Assembly (NCBI GenBank): GCA_032622095.1
Contig: CP136066.1
Location: 174,901,164 to 174,965,163 of the forward strand
Direction of reading: 5' to 3'
DNA length: 64,000 nt
Source: Siphonodentalium dalli
Lineage: Eukaryota; Mollusca; Scaphopoda; Gadilida; Siphonodentaliidae
This document shows positions 19,248 through 33,615 of the stretch, piece by piece. The notes under the pieces are model-generated. The model did not search any database. It had not been told where the DNA came from and was given only the letters and a program-made list of their open reading frames with translations. Each line of letters opens with the position of its first letter. The first letter of the stretch is position 1. The translations under genes were made by a program, and so were the position numbers.

Positions 19248-22200
19248 CACTGTTGTTGTTGTTTGTGGATAGGTATGCATCTATATACAAATAGTTTGCA
19301 CAAAGTTTGGGCTCCTTAGTGGGTTTTAAGGGTATGGAGACAGCCCAACACCCACAGCACCCATGACAATTCAAGTTAAATTGGTATATTTAACATGAAT
19401 TGGGCCATATGACCAATTATATGTATCTACTTCCAACACTTTTGTTGTTTGTGGATAGGTATGCATCTATGCAAATGGTTTGCACAAAGTATGGGCTCCT
19501 CAGTGGGTTTTAAGGGTATTGAGACAGCCCAACACCCACAGCACCCATGATAAAACCATACAGCACCCGTGCCTATGAAAACATATTTCTGAGTCAGCCA
19601 TCTCTCAGACTATACCCATTCTATAATGATTCCACATTTCACTCTAGAATATATAGAGGCAATGGGGAAAAAATATTTGGGCACCTGAATGGGATTTTGG
19701 GCTCTATTCAGGGGGGATATTTGGTTTTTTTAATGGTTAAATTGGTATATTTAACTGGAATTGGGACCTGTAAAGGTATATACTTCTAGGTCTCCTAGTG
19801 ATTTTGGAAATATCTGCATCAGTATAAGAAGATTTGCAAAAGTTTGGGCTCCTTAGTGGGTTTTAGGGGTATGGAGACAGCCCAACACCCACAGCACCCA
19901 TGACAATTCAAGTTAAATTGGTATATTTAACTTGAATTGGGCCATATGACCCATTATATGTATCTACTTCCAACACTTTTGTTGTTTAATTGTGGATAGG
20001 TATGCATCTATTCAAATGGTTTGCACAAAGTTTGGGCTCCTCAGTGGGTTTTAATGGTATTGAGACAGCCCAACACCCACAGCACCCATGATAAAACCAT
20101 ACAGCACCCGTGCCTATGAAAACATATTTCTGAGTCAACCATCTCTCAGACTATACCCATTCTGTAAATGATTCCACATTTCACTCTAGAATATATAGAG
20201 GCAATGGGAAAAAAATATTTGGGCACCTGAATGGCATTTTGGGCTCTATTCAGGGGGGATATTTGGTTTTTTTAATGGTTAAATTGGTATATTTAACTGG
20301 AATTGGGTCCTGTAAAGGTATATACTTCTAGGTCTCCTAGTGATTTTGGAAATATCTGCATCAGTATAAGAAGATTTGCAAAAGTTTGGGCTCCTTAGTG
20401 GGTTTTAAGGGTATGGAGACAGCCCAACACCCACAGCACCCATGACAATTCAAGTTAAATTGGTATATTTAACTTGAATTGGGCCATATGACCCATTATA
20501 TGTATCTACTTCCAACACTTTTGTTGTTTGTGGATAGGTATGCATCTATGCAAATGGTTGCACAAAGTTTGGGCTCCTCAGTGGGTTTTAAGGGTATTGA
20601 GACAGCCCAACACCCACAGCACCCATGATAAAACCATACAGCACCCGTGCCTATGAAAACATATTTCTGAGTCAGCCATCTCTCAGACTATACCCATTCT
20701 GTAAATGATTCCACATTTCACTCTAGAATATATAGAGGCAATGGGAAAAAAATATTTGGGCACCTGAATGGGATTTTGGGCTCTATTCAGGGGGGATATT
20801 TGGTTTTTTTAATGGTTAAATTGGTATATTTAACTGGAATTGGGTCCTGTAAAGGTATATACTTCTAGGTCTCCTAGTGATTTTGGAAATATCTGCATCA
20901 GTATAAGAAGATTTGCAAAAGTTTGGGCTCCTTAGTGGGTTTTAAGGGTATGGAGACAGCCCAACACCTACAGCACCCATGACAATTCAAGTTAAATTGG
21001 TATATTTAACTTGAATTGGGCCATATGACCCATTATATGTATCTACTTCCAACACTTTTGTTGTTTGTGGATAGGTATGCATCTATGCAAATGGTTTGCA
21101 CAAAGTTTGGGCTCCTCAGTGGGTTTTAAGGGTATTGAGACAGCCCAACACCCACAGCACCCATGATAAAACCATACAGCACCCGTGCCTATGAAAACAT
21201 ATTTCTGAGTCAGCCATCTCTCAGACTATACCCATTCTGTAAATGATTCCACATTTCACTCTAGAATATATAGAGGCAATGGGGAAAAAATATTTGGGCA
21301 CCTGAATGGGATTTTGGGCTCTATTCAGGGGGGATATTTGTTTTTTTTAATGGTTAAATTGGTATATTTAACTGGAATTGGGACCTGTAAAGGTATATAC
21401 TTCTAGGTCTCCTAGTGATTTTGGAAATATCTGCATCAGTATAAGAAGATTTGCAAAAGTTTGGGCTCCTTAGTGGGTTTTAGGGGTATGGAGACAGCCC
21501 AACACCCACAGCACCCATGACAATTCAAGTTAAATTGGTATATTTAACTTGAATTGGGCCATATGACCCATTATATGTATCTACTTCCAACACTTTTGTT
21601 GTTTGTGGATAGGTATGCATCTATGCAAATGGTTTGCACAAAGTTTGGGCTCCTCAGTGGGTTTTAAGGGTATTGAGACAGCCCAACACCCACAGCACCC
21701 ATGATAAAACCATACAGCACCCGTGCCTATGAAAACATATTTCTGAGTCAACCATCTCTCAGACTATACCCATTCTGTAAATGATTCCACATTTCACTCT
21801 AGAATATATAGAGGCAATGGGGAAAAAATATTTGGGCACCTGAATGGGATTTTGGGCTCTATTCAGGGGGGATATTTGGTTTTTTTAATGGTTAAATTGG
21901 TATATTTAACTGGAATTGGGACCTGTAAAGGTATATACTTCTAGGTCTCCTAGTGATTTTGGAAATATCTGCATCAGTATAAGAAGATTTGCAAAACTTT
22001 GGGCTCCTTAGTGGGTTTTAGGGGTATGGAGACAGCCCAACACCCACAGCACCCATGACAATTCAAGTTAAATTGGTATATTTAACTTGAATTGGGCCAT
22101 ATGACCCATTATATGTATCTACTTCCAACACTTTTGTTGTTTGTGGATAGGTATGCATCTATGCAAATGGTTTGCACAAAGTTTGGGCTCCTCAGTGGGT

Positions 22201-25200
22201 TTTAAGGGTATTGAGACAGCCCAACACCCACAGCACCCATGATAAAACCATACAGCACCCGTGCCTATGAAAACATATTTCTGAGTCAACCATCTCTCAG
22301 ACTATACCCATTCTGTAAATGATTCCACATTTCACTCTAGAATATATAGAGGCAATGGGAAAAAAATATTTGGGCACCTGAATGGCATTTTGGGCTCTAT
22401 TCAGGGGGGATATTTGGTTTTTTTAATGGTTAAATTGGTATATTTAACTGGAATTGGGTCCTGTAAAGGTATATACTTCTAGGTCTCCTAGTGATTTTGG
22501 AAATATCTGCATCAGTATAAGAAGATATGCAAAAGTTTGGGCTCCTTAGTGGGTTTTAAGGGTATGGAGACAGCCCAACACCCACAGCACCCATGACAAT
22601 TCAAGTTAAATTGGTATATTTAACTTGAATTGGGCCATATGTCCCATTATATGTATCTAATTCCAACACTTTTGTTGTTTGTGGATAGGTATGCATCTAT
22701 GCAAATGGTTGCACAAAGTTTGGGCTCCTCAGTGGGTTTTAAGGGTATTGAGACAGCCCAACACCCACAGCACCCATGATAAAACCATACAGCACCCGTG
22801 CCTATGAAAACATATTTCTGAGTCAGCCATCTCTCAGACTATACCCATTCTGTAAATGATTCCACATTTCACTCTAGAATATATAGAGGCAATGGGAAAA
22901 AAATATTTGGGCACCTGAATGGGATTTTGGGCTCTATTCAGGGGGGATATTTGGTTTTTTTAATGGTTAAATTGGTATATTTAACTGGAATTGGGTCCTG
23001 TAAAGGTATATACTTCTAGGTCTCCTAGTGATTTTGGAAATATCTGCATCAGTATAAGAAGATTTGCAAAAGTTTGGGCTCCTTAGTGGGTTTTAAGGGT
23101 ATGGAGAAGCCCAACACCCACAGCACCCATGACAATTCAAGTTAAATTGGTATATTTAACTTGAATTGGGCCATATGACCCATTATATGTATCTACTTCC
23201 AACACTTTTGTTGTTTGTGGATAGGTATGCATCTATGCAAATGGTTTGCACAAAGTTTGGGCTCCTCAGTGGGTTTTAAGGGTATTGAGACAGCCCAACA
23301 CCCACAGCACCCATGATAAAACCATACAGCACCCGTGCCTATGAAAACATATTTCTGAGTCAGCCATCTCTCAGACTATACCCATTCTGTAAATGATTCC
23401 ACATTTCACTCTAGAATATATAGAGGCAATGGGGAAAAAATATTTGGGCACCTGAATGGGATTTTGGGCTCTATTCAGGGGGGATATTTGGTTTTTTTAA
23501 TGGTTAAATTGGTATATTTAACTGGAATTGGGACCTGTAAAGGTATATACTTCTAGGTCTCCTAGTGATTTTGGAAATATCTGCATCAGTATAAGAAGAT
23601 TTGCAAAAGTTTGGGCTCCTTAGTGGGTTTTAGGGGTATGGAGACAGCCCAACACCCACAGCACCCATGACAATTCAAGTTAAATTGGTATATTTAACTT
23701 GAATTGGGCCATATGACCCATTATATGTATCTACTTCCAACACTTTTGTTGTTTGTGGATAGGTATGCATCTATGCAAATGGTTTGCACAAAGTTTGGGC
23801 TCCTCAGTGGGTTTTAAGGGTATTGAGACAGCCCAACACCCACAGCACCCATGATAAAACCATACAGCACCCGTGCCTATGAAAACATATTTCTGAGTCA
23901 GCCATCTCTCAGACTATACCCATTCTGTAAATGATTCCACATTTCACTCTAGAATATATAGAGGCAATGGGAAAAAAATATTTGGGCACCTGAATGGCAT
24001 TTTGGGCTCTATTCAGGGGGGATATTTGGTTTTTTTAATGGTTAAATTGGTATATTTAACTGGAATTGGGACCTGTAAAGGTATATACTTCTAGGTCTCC
24101 TAGTGATTTTGGAAATATCTGCATCAGTATAAGAAGATTTGCAAAAGTTTGGGCTCCTTAATGGGTTTTAAGGGTATGGAGACAGCCCAACACCCACAGC
24201 ACCCATGACAATTCAAGTTAAATTGGTATATTTAACTTGAATTGGGCCATATGACCCATTATATGTATCTACTTCCAACACTTTTGTTGTTTGTGGATAG
24301 GTATGCATCTATGCAAATGGTTGCACAAAGTTTGGGCTCCTCAGTGGGTTTTAAGGGTATTGAGACAGCCCAACACCCACAGCACCCATGATAAAACCAT
24401 ACAGCACCCGTGCCTATGAAAACATATTTCTGAGTCAGCCATCTCTCAGACTATACCCATTCTGTAAATGATTCCATATTTCACTCTAGAATATATAGAG
24501 GCAATGGGGAAAAAATATTTGGGCACCTGAATGGGATTTTGGGCTCTATTCAGGGGGGATATTTGGTTTTTTTAATGGTTAAATTGGTATATTTAACTGG
24601 AATTGAGTCCTGTAATGGTATATACTTCTAGGTCTCCTAGTGTTTTTGGAAATATCTGCATCAGTATAAGAAGATTTGCAAAAGTTTGGGCTCCTTAGTG
24701 GGTTTTAAGGGTATGGAGACAGCCCAACACCCACAGCACCCATGACAATTCAAGTTAAATTGGTATATTTAACTTGAATTGGGCCATATGACCCATTATA
24801 TGTATCTACTTCCAACACTTTTGTTGTTTGTGGATAGGTATGCATCTATGCAAATGGTTTGCACAAAGTTTGGGCTCCTCAGTGGGTTTTAAGGGTATTG
24901 AGACAGCCCAACACCCACAGCACCCATGATAAAACCATACAGCACCCGTGCCTATGAAAACATATTTCTGAGTCAGCCATCTCTCAGACTATACCCATTC
25001 TGTAAATGATTCCACATTTCACTCTAGAATATATAGAGGCAATGGGGAAAAAATATTTGGGCACCTGAATGGGATTTTGGGCTCTATTCAGGGGGGATAT
25101 TTGGTTTTTTTAATGGTTAAATTGGTATATTTAACTGGAATTGGGACCTGTAAATGTATATACTTCTAGGTCTCCTAGTGATTTTGGAAATATCTGCATC

Positions 25201-27130
25201 AGTATAAGAAGATTTGCAAAAGTTTGGGCTCCTTAGTGGGTTTTAGGGGTATGGAGACAGCCCAACACCCACAGCACCCATGACAATTCAAGTTAAATTG
25301 GTATATTTAACTTGAATTGGGCCATATGACCCATTATATGTATCTACTTCCAACACTTTTGTTGTTTGTGGATAGGTATGCATCTATGCAAATGGTTTGC
25401 ACAAAGTTTGGGCTCCTCAGTGGGTTTTAAGGGTATTGAGACAGCCCAACACCCACAGCACCCATGATAAAACCATACAGCACCCGTGCCTATGAAAACA
25501 TATTTCTGAGTCAGCCATCTCTCAGACTATACCCATTCTGTAAATGATTCCACATTTCACTCTAGAATATATAGAGGCAATGGGAAAAAAATATTTGGGC
25601 ACCTGAATGGCATTTTGGGCTCTATTCAGGGGGGATATTTGGTTTTTTTAATGGTTAAATTGGTATATTTAACTGGAATTGGGACCTGTAAAGGTATATA
25701 CTTCTAGGTCTCCTAGTGATTTTGGAAATATCTGCATCAGTATAAGAAGATTTGCAAAAGTTTGGGCTCCTTAATGGGTTTTAAGGGTATGGAGACAGCC
25801 CAACACCCACAGCACCCATGACAATTCAAGTTAAATTGGTATATTTAACTTGAATTGGGCCATATGACCCATTATATGTATCTACTTCCAACACTTTTGT
25901 TGTTTGTGGATAGGTATGCATCTATGCAAATGGTTGCACAAAGTTTGGGCTCCTCAGTGGGTTTTAAGGGTATTGAGACAGCCCAACACCCACAGCACCC
26001 ATGATAAAACCATACAGCACCCGTGCCTATGAAAACATATTTCTGAGTCAGCCATCTCTCAGACTATACCCATTCTGTAAATGATTCCATATTTCACTCT
26101 AGAATATATAGAGGCAATGGGGAAAAAATATTTGGGCACCTGAATGGGATTTTGGGCTCTATTCAGGGGGGATATTTGGTTTTTTTAATGGTTAAATTGG
26201 TATATTTAACTGGAATTGAGTCCTGTAATGGTATATACTTCTAGGTCTCCTAGTGTTTTTGGAAATATCTGCATCAGTATAAGAAGATTTGCAAAAGTTT
26301 GGGCTCCTTAGTGGGTTTTAAGGGTATGGAGACAGCCCAACACCCACAGCACCCATGACAATTCAAGTTAAATTGGTATATTTAACTTGAATTGGGCCAT
26401 ATGACCCATTATATGTATCTACTTCCAACACTTTTGTTGTTTGTGGATAGGTATGCATCTATGCAAATGGTTTGCACAAAGTTTGGGCTCCTCAGTGGGT
26501 TTTAAGGGTATTGAGACAGCCCAACACCCACAGCACCCATGATAAAACCATACAGCACCCGTGCCTATGAAAACATATTTCTGAGTCAGCCATCTCTCAG
26601 ACTATACCCATTCTGTAAATGATTCCACATTTCACTCTAGAATATATAGAGGCAATAGGAAAAAAATATTTGGGCACCTGAATGGGATTTTGGGCTCTAT
26701 TCAGGGGGGATATTTGGTTTGTTTATGATGGTTAAATTGGTATATTTAACTGGAATTGGGTCATGTAAAGGTATATACTTCTAGGTCTCCTAGTGTTTTT
26801 GGAAATATCTGCATCAGTATAAGAAGATTTGCAAACGTTTGGGCTCCTTAGTGGGTTTTAAGGGTATGGAGACAGCCCAACACCCACAGCACCCATGACA
26901 ATTCAAGTTAAATTGGTATATTTAACTTGAATTGGGCCATATGACCCATTATATGTATCTACTTCCAACACTTTTGTTGTTTGTGGATAGGTATGCATCT
27001 ATGCAAATAGTTTGCGCAAAGTTTGGGCTCCTCGGTGGGTTTTAAGGGTATGGAGACTGCCCAACACCCACAACACCCATGATAAAACCATACAGCACCC
27101 GTGCCTATGAAAACATTTCTGAGTCAGCCA
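19248..27130 (+). repeat. Satellite array 1, 538-bp unit, about 15 copies
   Basis: A 538-bp unit repeats head to tail; the marker 'gacaattcaagtt' falls at about 19365, 19902, 20443, 20981, 21519, 22057 and so on to 26897 (15 occurrences). Each unit is itself two related halves: a full monomer of about 353 bp and a shortened one of about 185 bp, both holding 'gggctcctyagtgggtttta' and 'gacagcccaacacccacagc'. Variants recur every 1,614 bp (three units): the lost T in 'atggttgcacaaag' at about 22707, 24319 and 25932, and 'aattgagtcctgtaatgg' at 24601 and 26215. That indicates higher-order repeats. The same satellite runs in the opposite direction at 47.5-64 kb. Frames across it are not genes. 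Confidence 0.95.
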
Positions 27131-27650
27131 TCTCTCAGACTATACCCATTCTGAAAAGGATTCCACAGTTCACTTTAGAATATATAGAGGCAATGGGAAA
27201 AAATTATTTGGGCATCTGAATGGGATTTTGGGCTTTGGTCAGGGGGAGGGGAATATTTGGGTTTTTTAATGGTCAAATTGAATTGAGCCCTGTGACCCAT
27301 TATAGGTATCTACTTCTATGTCTCTTACTAGTAGTGTTTTTGGAAAGATGTGCATCAGTATAAGAAGGTTTGCAAAAGTTTGGGCACCTGGGAGTGATTT
27401 AATGGTGAGCAGGTGGCACAACACCAGTCGTAATGAATTTCGAAGTACAATTGCTAGTCGCGCTCGTACCGTGCGCAACTATGGGAGCAAATGTACGCTA
27501 AGTTTACTGAGACTGGCACAACACCAACAGCACCCATGATAAATCATACAGCACCCTTGTCTTTAAAATCATATTTGGGCTCAGGTGAAGGACAAAATAT
27601 GTTTTTTAATATTAATGTCGGTATATTTAACTTGAATTGGGCCATGTAAA
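27131..27650 (+). repeat. Degenerate inner edge of satellite array 1
   Basis: Satellite-like sequence continues but with many substitutions and an unrelated insertion ('caccagtcgtaatgaatttc' region, 27422-27500). It ends near 27650 at 'gaattgggccatgtaaacc'. Edge decay of this kind is usual where homogenisation stops. Confidence 0.8.
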
Positions 27651-28440
27651 CCGGGGTATTCTATACACTCAGGGGGGATACCCTGGGTAATCTATACAAT
27701 CAGGGTGTTACCTTCCTTACGCTATTCGTTTAGGCCCATATAGAGCTTATTTAAGTTTTCAAATATTGCCAACATGAGCTTATTTCGCGCAATTTTAAAA
27801 TAAGCTCAGTTTCACATAAACAGACTGTTACTTGGTGTTCATATTCAGATAGTTCTCAGGTGTCCAATCTCAAATACCGACCTCGTCGCCATCCGTATAC
27901 TACCGATTACGTCGACAAAACGATGGCAAATAATTTAAGATAATAATATATTGGGATCTCAAATCGTGTAATACAGTAGTGTCTTAAAATATGAAAATTA
28001 CATTTCCAAGAATAAATAAACAAAAAATGTGAAGATGACAACAAATATTTAACAAGACAGTCAATGACTGTGGGTCGCTCACCAGACTGTAAAGACTGAG
28101 AAGAATGGGACTCTGAAGACTACAAGAGTCAGTACGTGACAATATCACTTAAGACAAGTAGTTCTAAACATGGACATAGATGGAGGTTCTCCGATGAGCA
28201 GGGCTCTTCAACTTGAAATTTCTAATTGCACACCACTGACAAATCTCCAACCTCTTACATTTTACAGAAGACAACCATACCACAGTACTAAGTTCACAGA
28301 AATCATTTTGCACACCCCTCTTAGGTTGAATTTTACAACTAGTACAAGGATATAGGAGAGTTAAATCTCTTATCTCTGCCCCTATTAGAACAAATGTGAA
28401 TCCCCATCTATGAGATCCATTCATCTAGTAATATCAATAT
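27651..28440. other. Non-coding, one fragment of the palindromic module
   Basis: 27730-27830 ('ggcccatatagagcttattt', 'gcttatttcgcgcaatttta') belongs to the module family described at 30.6-35.6 kb. The remainder shows no gene; the opposed frames at 28164-28424 have no motif. Confidence 0.5.
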
Positions 28441-30230
28441 ACCCCCAATATCCAATAGGGTATGATTTCACCTGGATAAGTGGTACGTGGTTAAGAAAAT
28501 AATATTGGAACAGCCAAGTCTGTATTTAGTATGTCTGATCTTTGCAGAATGAGGTCCATAAAAGGTGAATTTAATGACACTATTCCCCAAGGTGGAAAAG
28601 CATCAACGAATTCACCATATGGGGACCTCATTTCCTAAAATGACCCAATTTGAACAAATCTGAACCCGGTCACCCAAGGCCCATCCATACCAAATATAAG
28701 CTAATATAGGCTCAATGGTTCTTGAGAAGAAATTTTAAGATTTACTATGGAGGGAAAGAGTTATGGCCCTAGCTTCGCACCTATTTGATATGATGAACTT
28801 ATTTGAACAAATCTGATTGTGAGTCACCTAGGGAACATGCACACTGAAATATATGAACATATTTGGTCTTTAATATGGAGAAGAAAACAATTGTTGATAG
28901 ACGGATGGATAGACATCCCAACAGACAGACGAGTGGAAGGACCGCCTGACAGACATACGACAAATTCAATCCAATATACCCCCCCCCCAATGTTTCTTTG
29001 AAAAATCAGGGTATGATTTCATCTGGATAAGCGGTGGTTAAGAAAATAATATGCCAGCCATGTCTGCATATAGTGTGTCAGACATTTGCAGAATGAGGTC
29101 CCCAAATGGTGAATTTAATGACAATATTCCGCAAGGTGTGCTAGCATCACCAGATTTATCCTCAGTCTGATTAGGCCTCACCAGCCATGGGAAACCTATA
29201 TAGGAACAGATTTAAGTTCTAAAGTTGAAGTTTGTAATGCACACCCATTGAGCACCTCAATTATGCATTTTATCTTCTGCAAATTGGGGGGGGGCATAGA
29301 AACTGAACAGAAGGGAAAAAGTAAAAAAGTAACTAAAACAAAATTTCAATTTGATACTTAAGATACTTCCCAGAAGATGATGCCTAAGCAGAATTAGGTC
29401 CATGGAGGGTGTATTTGGTGATGCTAGCCTGCTGTACAGGGTTGCAACACTAAATTGACCCTCTGGGGACCTCATTATGCAAATGTCAGACACTAAATTC
29501 AGGCAGTTTGTTTAAAATTGCTAGCAGTAATGTTTACACAAGCTGCCAGGTGACATTTTATTGTAATCTAGATTAATGACATGTGTCTCTCTCTGTCTAT
29601 CCACAAAGATATATCTGCAACTTTAATAGAACAGGTATTAAAGTTGGAAGCTGGAGATGATATCCGTTGGAAGGGATGTTGGTTGGGTGCAGGCCACTGC
29701 AGGGTGGGGTGGGTCTGGGCCATATGGGATGGGGGATGGGTAATGGAATATTTCTGTAATTTCATTAAAGATTAAAGTTTCATAACTCTGCAGATGTTAT
29801 AATGGTGTCACTTTTTTCAAATTTTATAAAATGTTTAAAAACTAATTTTTTTGTTTGTTAAATTGAGCCCACATTCGATCCAGTGACCTCATTTGAACAA
29901 ATCTGAATAACAGTCCCCCAAGGACCCTTTGTATCAAATACGAACCCATTCGCCCCAATGAAATTTGAGAAGTCGTTGTAAGAATTACTATGGTGGCAAA
30001 GAGTTATGGCCCTGGCTTCGCAACCATTTGACCCAGTGTCCTCATTTGAACAAATCTGAATGAGAGTCACCTAGGAAACATACACACCAAATATGAACCC
30101 ATTCGGTTTCATGGTTCCAGAGGAGAAGATGTTCAAAGAATTGTAGACGGACGGATGGACGGACGGACGGACGATGGACGGACGACGGACGAAGAGTGAT
30201 GACAATAGCTCCACCTGAGACGAGCTAATA
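28441..30230. repeat. Interspersed repeat cluster with GGAC-rich tract
   Basis: Two families alternate. One ('gggtatgatttcacctggat' ... 'gcagaatgaggtcc') occurs at 28455-28630 and 29010-29165, with a relative at 29370-29500. The other ('gacctcatttgaacaaatct' ... 'gagtcacctagg' ... 'gaacccattcgg') occurs at about 28640, 28790, 29880 and 30025. The last copy ends in a GGAC/GGACGAC tract (30149-30195), then 'gtgatgacaatagctccacc'. That ending is, from memory, typical of abundant molluscan repeats. No genes. Confidence 0.65.
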
Positions 30231-30629
30231 AAAACGTGAGACAACCAGCCCCGGAAAATCTGGACAACCCACCCTAACATACGCCCGCGCGAGTTGTCCC
30301 TGTGGTCCCGATTCGGTCTGTAGTCAGATGTACTATATACACATGTATATAGTTGTATATACAGGAACGGGACCATCCGCCCCAGGCACAACCGACACCA
30401 AGCGACCCGGAACAACCCGACCCAATTAAAGTACGAACTATGTTTTGGTTTAAACCTTTAATTAAATTAGGATAAGATATGGTAAATTGTAGTTGTGATA
30501 CACTGCATGGACATAATGATATAGTATTCTGTATGAAATATGAAGAATATTTTAATATGAATATATACGGAAGTACAACATATGTATATGAAAAAGGAAT
30601 GTATAGTACATGTATATGCTACTTCACAG
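30231..30629. other. Non-coding
   Basis: No gene or clear repeat seen; weakly GC-rich to 30420, then AT-rich. Confidence 0.4.
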
Positions 30630-30896
30630 CCTGTTCTCGTGAAAATAGCCACACTCCCGGCTTATTTTAATGAGCGAAATAAGCTCATATCAATATAGGC
30701 TCTGTGTGGAGATAAACGTACACTATGGGAGTACATGTATGGTTTCCATAAAAATAAGCACGTAACGGTCTTATTTTAATGAGCGATATAAGCCCCTATT
30801 GGTATTATTTAATCACAATATACGCTCTATATGGACCTAAAACTCAGTTTATAAAACAGTCCAATATGGGACTATCTCCCATATTGTCATTATTAA

Positions 30897-31375
30897 AGGT
30901 ACTCAATCCGATAACACTCCTATCAAATACTATTTCAATGGGTTCGGTGGTCAAAAATATTTGATTCGAGTCGAGGAAGTCACCCATCAAAGCTCAGATT
31001 TGTTAGATATCGATTTTAGAAATCTATTATTTTTCATTATCGGGAATTCTTTCTGGCCCAGAAGACAGTCAAAATTTCGTTATTATTACCACTTGATTAT
31101 AGAGTTATCCATCCTTGTCTGTTTGAATAGAGTTTTGGCGTAAAATCTCGAGCAGGTTACCAAATTGACGGCAGTTATTAGTACTCATCTCGAGCAATTA
31201 ACAAATTTCAAAAATCAATATCTAATAACTCTGAGCTTTGTTTGATGGGTTCCTCGACTCGAATCAAATATTTTTTACCCCCAAAGCCAAAGAAATAGTA
31301 ATATAGGACCCTCTGATCGGATTGTTGTTGTTGGAATCTGTTGAGATGGGGACCCTTTTTACGGATTGAGTACCT
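30897..31375. mobile_element. 479-bp MITE with TTAA target duplication
   Basis: Ends AGGTACTCAATCCG / CGGATTGAGTACCT flanked on both sides by TTAA (30893-30896 and 31376-31379). The inverted symmetry extends further inside: 'atttgattcgagtcgaggaa' near 30958 and its inverse near 31248. Removing the element with one TTAA gives 'cattatTTAAtctacc', which is how uninterrupted modules read (for example near 34956 and 40205). TTAA insertion is typical of piggyBac-type and Kolobok-type elements; superfamily is inference. Confidence 0.8.
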
Positions 31376-33460
31376 TTAAATCTACCGTTTTTCATCGCAA
31401 CTTATCCTCGCGAAAATAGGTTCATATTGGGCATACATATTAACATATGTTTCAATGGACTTAATTGATTCGGAAATAAGCCATTAGTGAGTTTATACCC
31501 GTTATTTAGTTGAATGAAGCGAGCCGCAGTTAAAACACATTATAAAGAGCGTGAATCTGGTATGTCGTGTCGCAACATATCCTCCCTCAAATAGGCACAT
31601 AATCGGCCTATAATGTGAAATAGGTACATTTTATTGTGAAATAAGCAGATAATAGATCATATCCGTCATTTCGTTTTATGGCGCGGCCACATTGAAAACA
31701 CATGCTATAAAGAACATACACATGAAAACCGTGAGTTGGCTTATTTGTGTCATTTTCTGCACACAATCTGATTACAATCGACTCATTAGCAGTCGATAAT
31801 GTGACTAAAATTGTCTCATTTTCAGCACATTATCGACTTAAATTTATGAGATTATAAGCATATTATCTACCTAAAAATGTTTATGTATAAGCAGATAATC
31901 TGCGGGTTTTCGGGAGAACAGGCTGCATGTCGATAAACAAGTTTAGGTTGTTAAATAATGACAATGGGAGCTTAATTCGCTCATTAAAATAAGCCCGTTT
32001 CGCAGCGTTATGTGCTTATTTTTACGAGAACAGGATGAAACACATCGTCGTGCAAATAGGTTCAAATTGGACCTACATGTAGCTATTCGCATAGGTTGAT
32101 ATTTGAAATAATTTGATTATGAAATAACTCCATAGTGAGCTTAAATCGTTATTCCGTTATGGCCGCAGTGAAAACATTATAAAGATCGTGAAATTTGTAA
32201 GTCGTGTCGATGAAAAGAGGCAGATTAAATCATTTCAATTTGGGCTTGATATGTATGGAAATAACCCCATATTGTACTGTTTTATTTATAAAAACAGTGT
32301 GTTAGATCCATATTGAGCGTATATTGTGGCAAAATAATTCCAATATCAGCTTATATCGCGCATTAAAATATGTCCGTTTTGTACTTATTTTCATGAGAAC
32401 AGCATGACAAGTCTTGAGTTGTTTAATCGTGTTCTCGTGAAATAAGCACAATACGGGTTTTCCTCATATTGAAATAACCCATATACATGTACATGTAAGG
32501 CTGTTTTAATAACTAGCGTTTAGGCCTTATGGAGCGTATTTCAGTTTTCAAATAATGTCAACATGCAGACTGTTCTCGTGAAAATAAGCACATAAACGCC
32601 ATGTTATTATGAACTAAATATTGCCATTATTAACCGCAGTATACGATATGGACAGAAAATGCGGGTTTTAAGAGTCTAACATGGGACTATTTACATACGA
32701 AATATGCCCATATTGGCACTATTTAATCTATCTACCTATTCTCATCGAGATAACTTACTAGATTCACGCTCTTTAGAAGGTATTTTCACTGTGGCCTGCG
32801 CCATTCTACGGAATAACTGGTATACGCTCACGTGGGCTTATTTCAGAATAAAATAAGTCCAATATGAACTGTGTGAATATTTAGGTCCAATATAAACCTG
32901 AGGATATGTTGAGATGAAAAAAAGTAGATTAAATAATACCAATATGGGCTTACATGGAAATAGTCCAACATTTGACTGCTTTAAAAATCGCGTTTAGGTT
33001 CAATAATGGCAGTATGAGCTTAATTCGCTCATTAAAATAAGCCCGTTATGAGCTTATTTTTACGAGAACAAGCTGCATATTGTCATTATTTGATTATTTG
33101 ATTATTATAACAGCCCTATATGGGATATTTCAATATGCGATAAGAACATCTTATGATTATTTTTGCAATTTGTGTTGTGGAATACAACACAAATAAACCA
33201 ACTCAAGACTGTTCTCGTGAAAATAGGCACATAATAATATTATATAAGCCCGTATTGTCGCCAATAGTCCCGATTCCAGAAGTAAATATTTACAATTGAG
33301 CGTAGTTCAGACGATGATTTCTATGGAGAGGTACGGTCGATTTACTTGACATAGCGCCTGAATGCTAACTTATCAGTTTCACATACCCGTACAAGTCCAT
33401 AATATGTCTTTAAAGTGCGTACATCTGATAAGCTGTGGGTTGGCTTAGTTGTGTCATTGT

Positions 33461-33615
33461 CCGCTCATAATCTGCTTAGAATTGTTCCATTATGAGGCGA
33501 TAATGTGACTAATTTTGTATAATTTTCAGCACATTATCGACTCAAAATGAGAGCGTTCATAAGCAGATTATCTACCTAGAATATTTACTTTTTATATAAG
33601 CAGATAATGTGCGGG
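33461..33615. repeat. Representative nested hairpin unit of the modules
   Basis: Outer arms ATAATCTGCTTA and TAAGCAGATTAT, an inner pair around 'gcgataatgtg' / 'cacattatcga', and a second 'taagcagataatgtgcgg' that mirrors the 'ccgcacataatctgctta' start. Other copies: about 31757-31905, 34740-34882, 41230-41377, 44040-44196 and 46469-46612. Structure conserved while bases drift, which suggests a foldback-type repeat. Confidence 0.7.
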
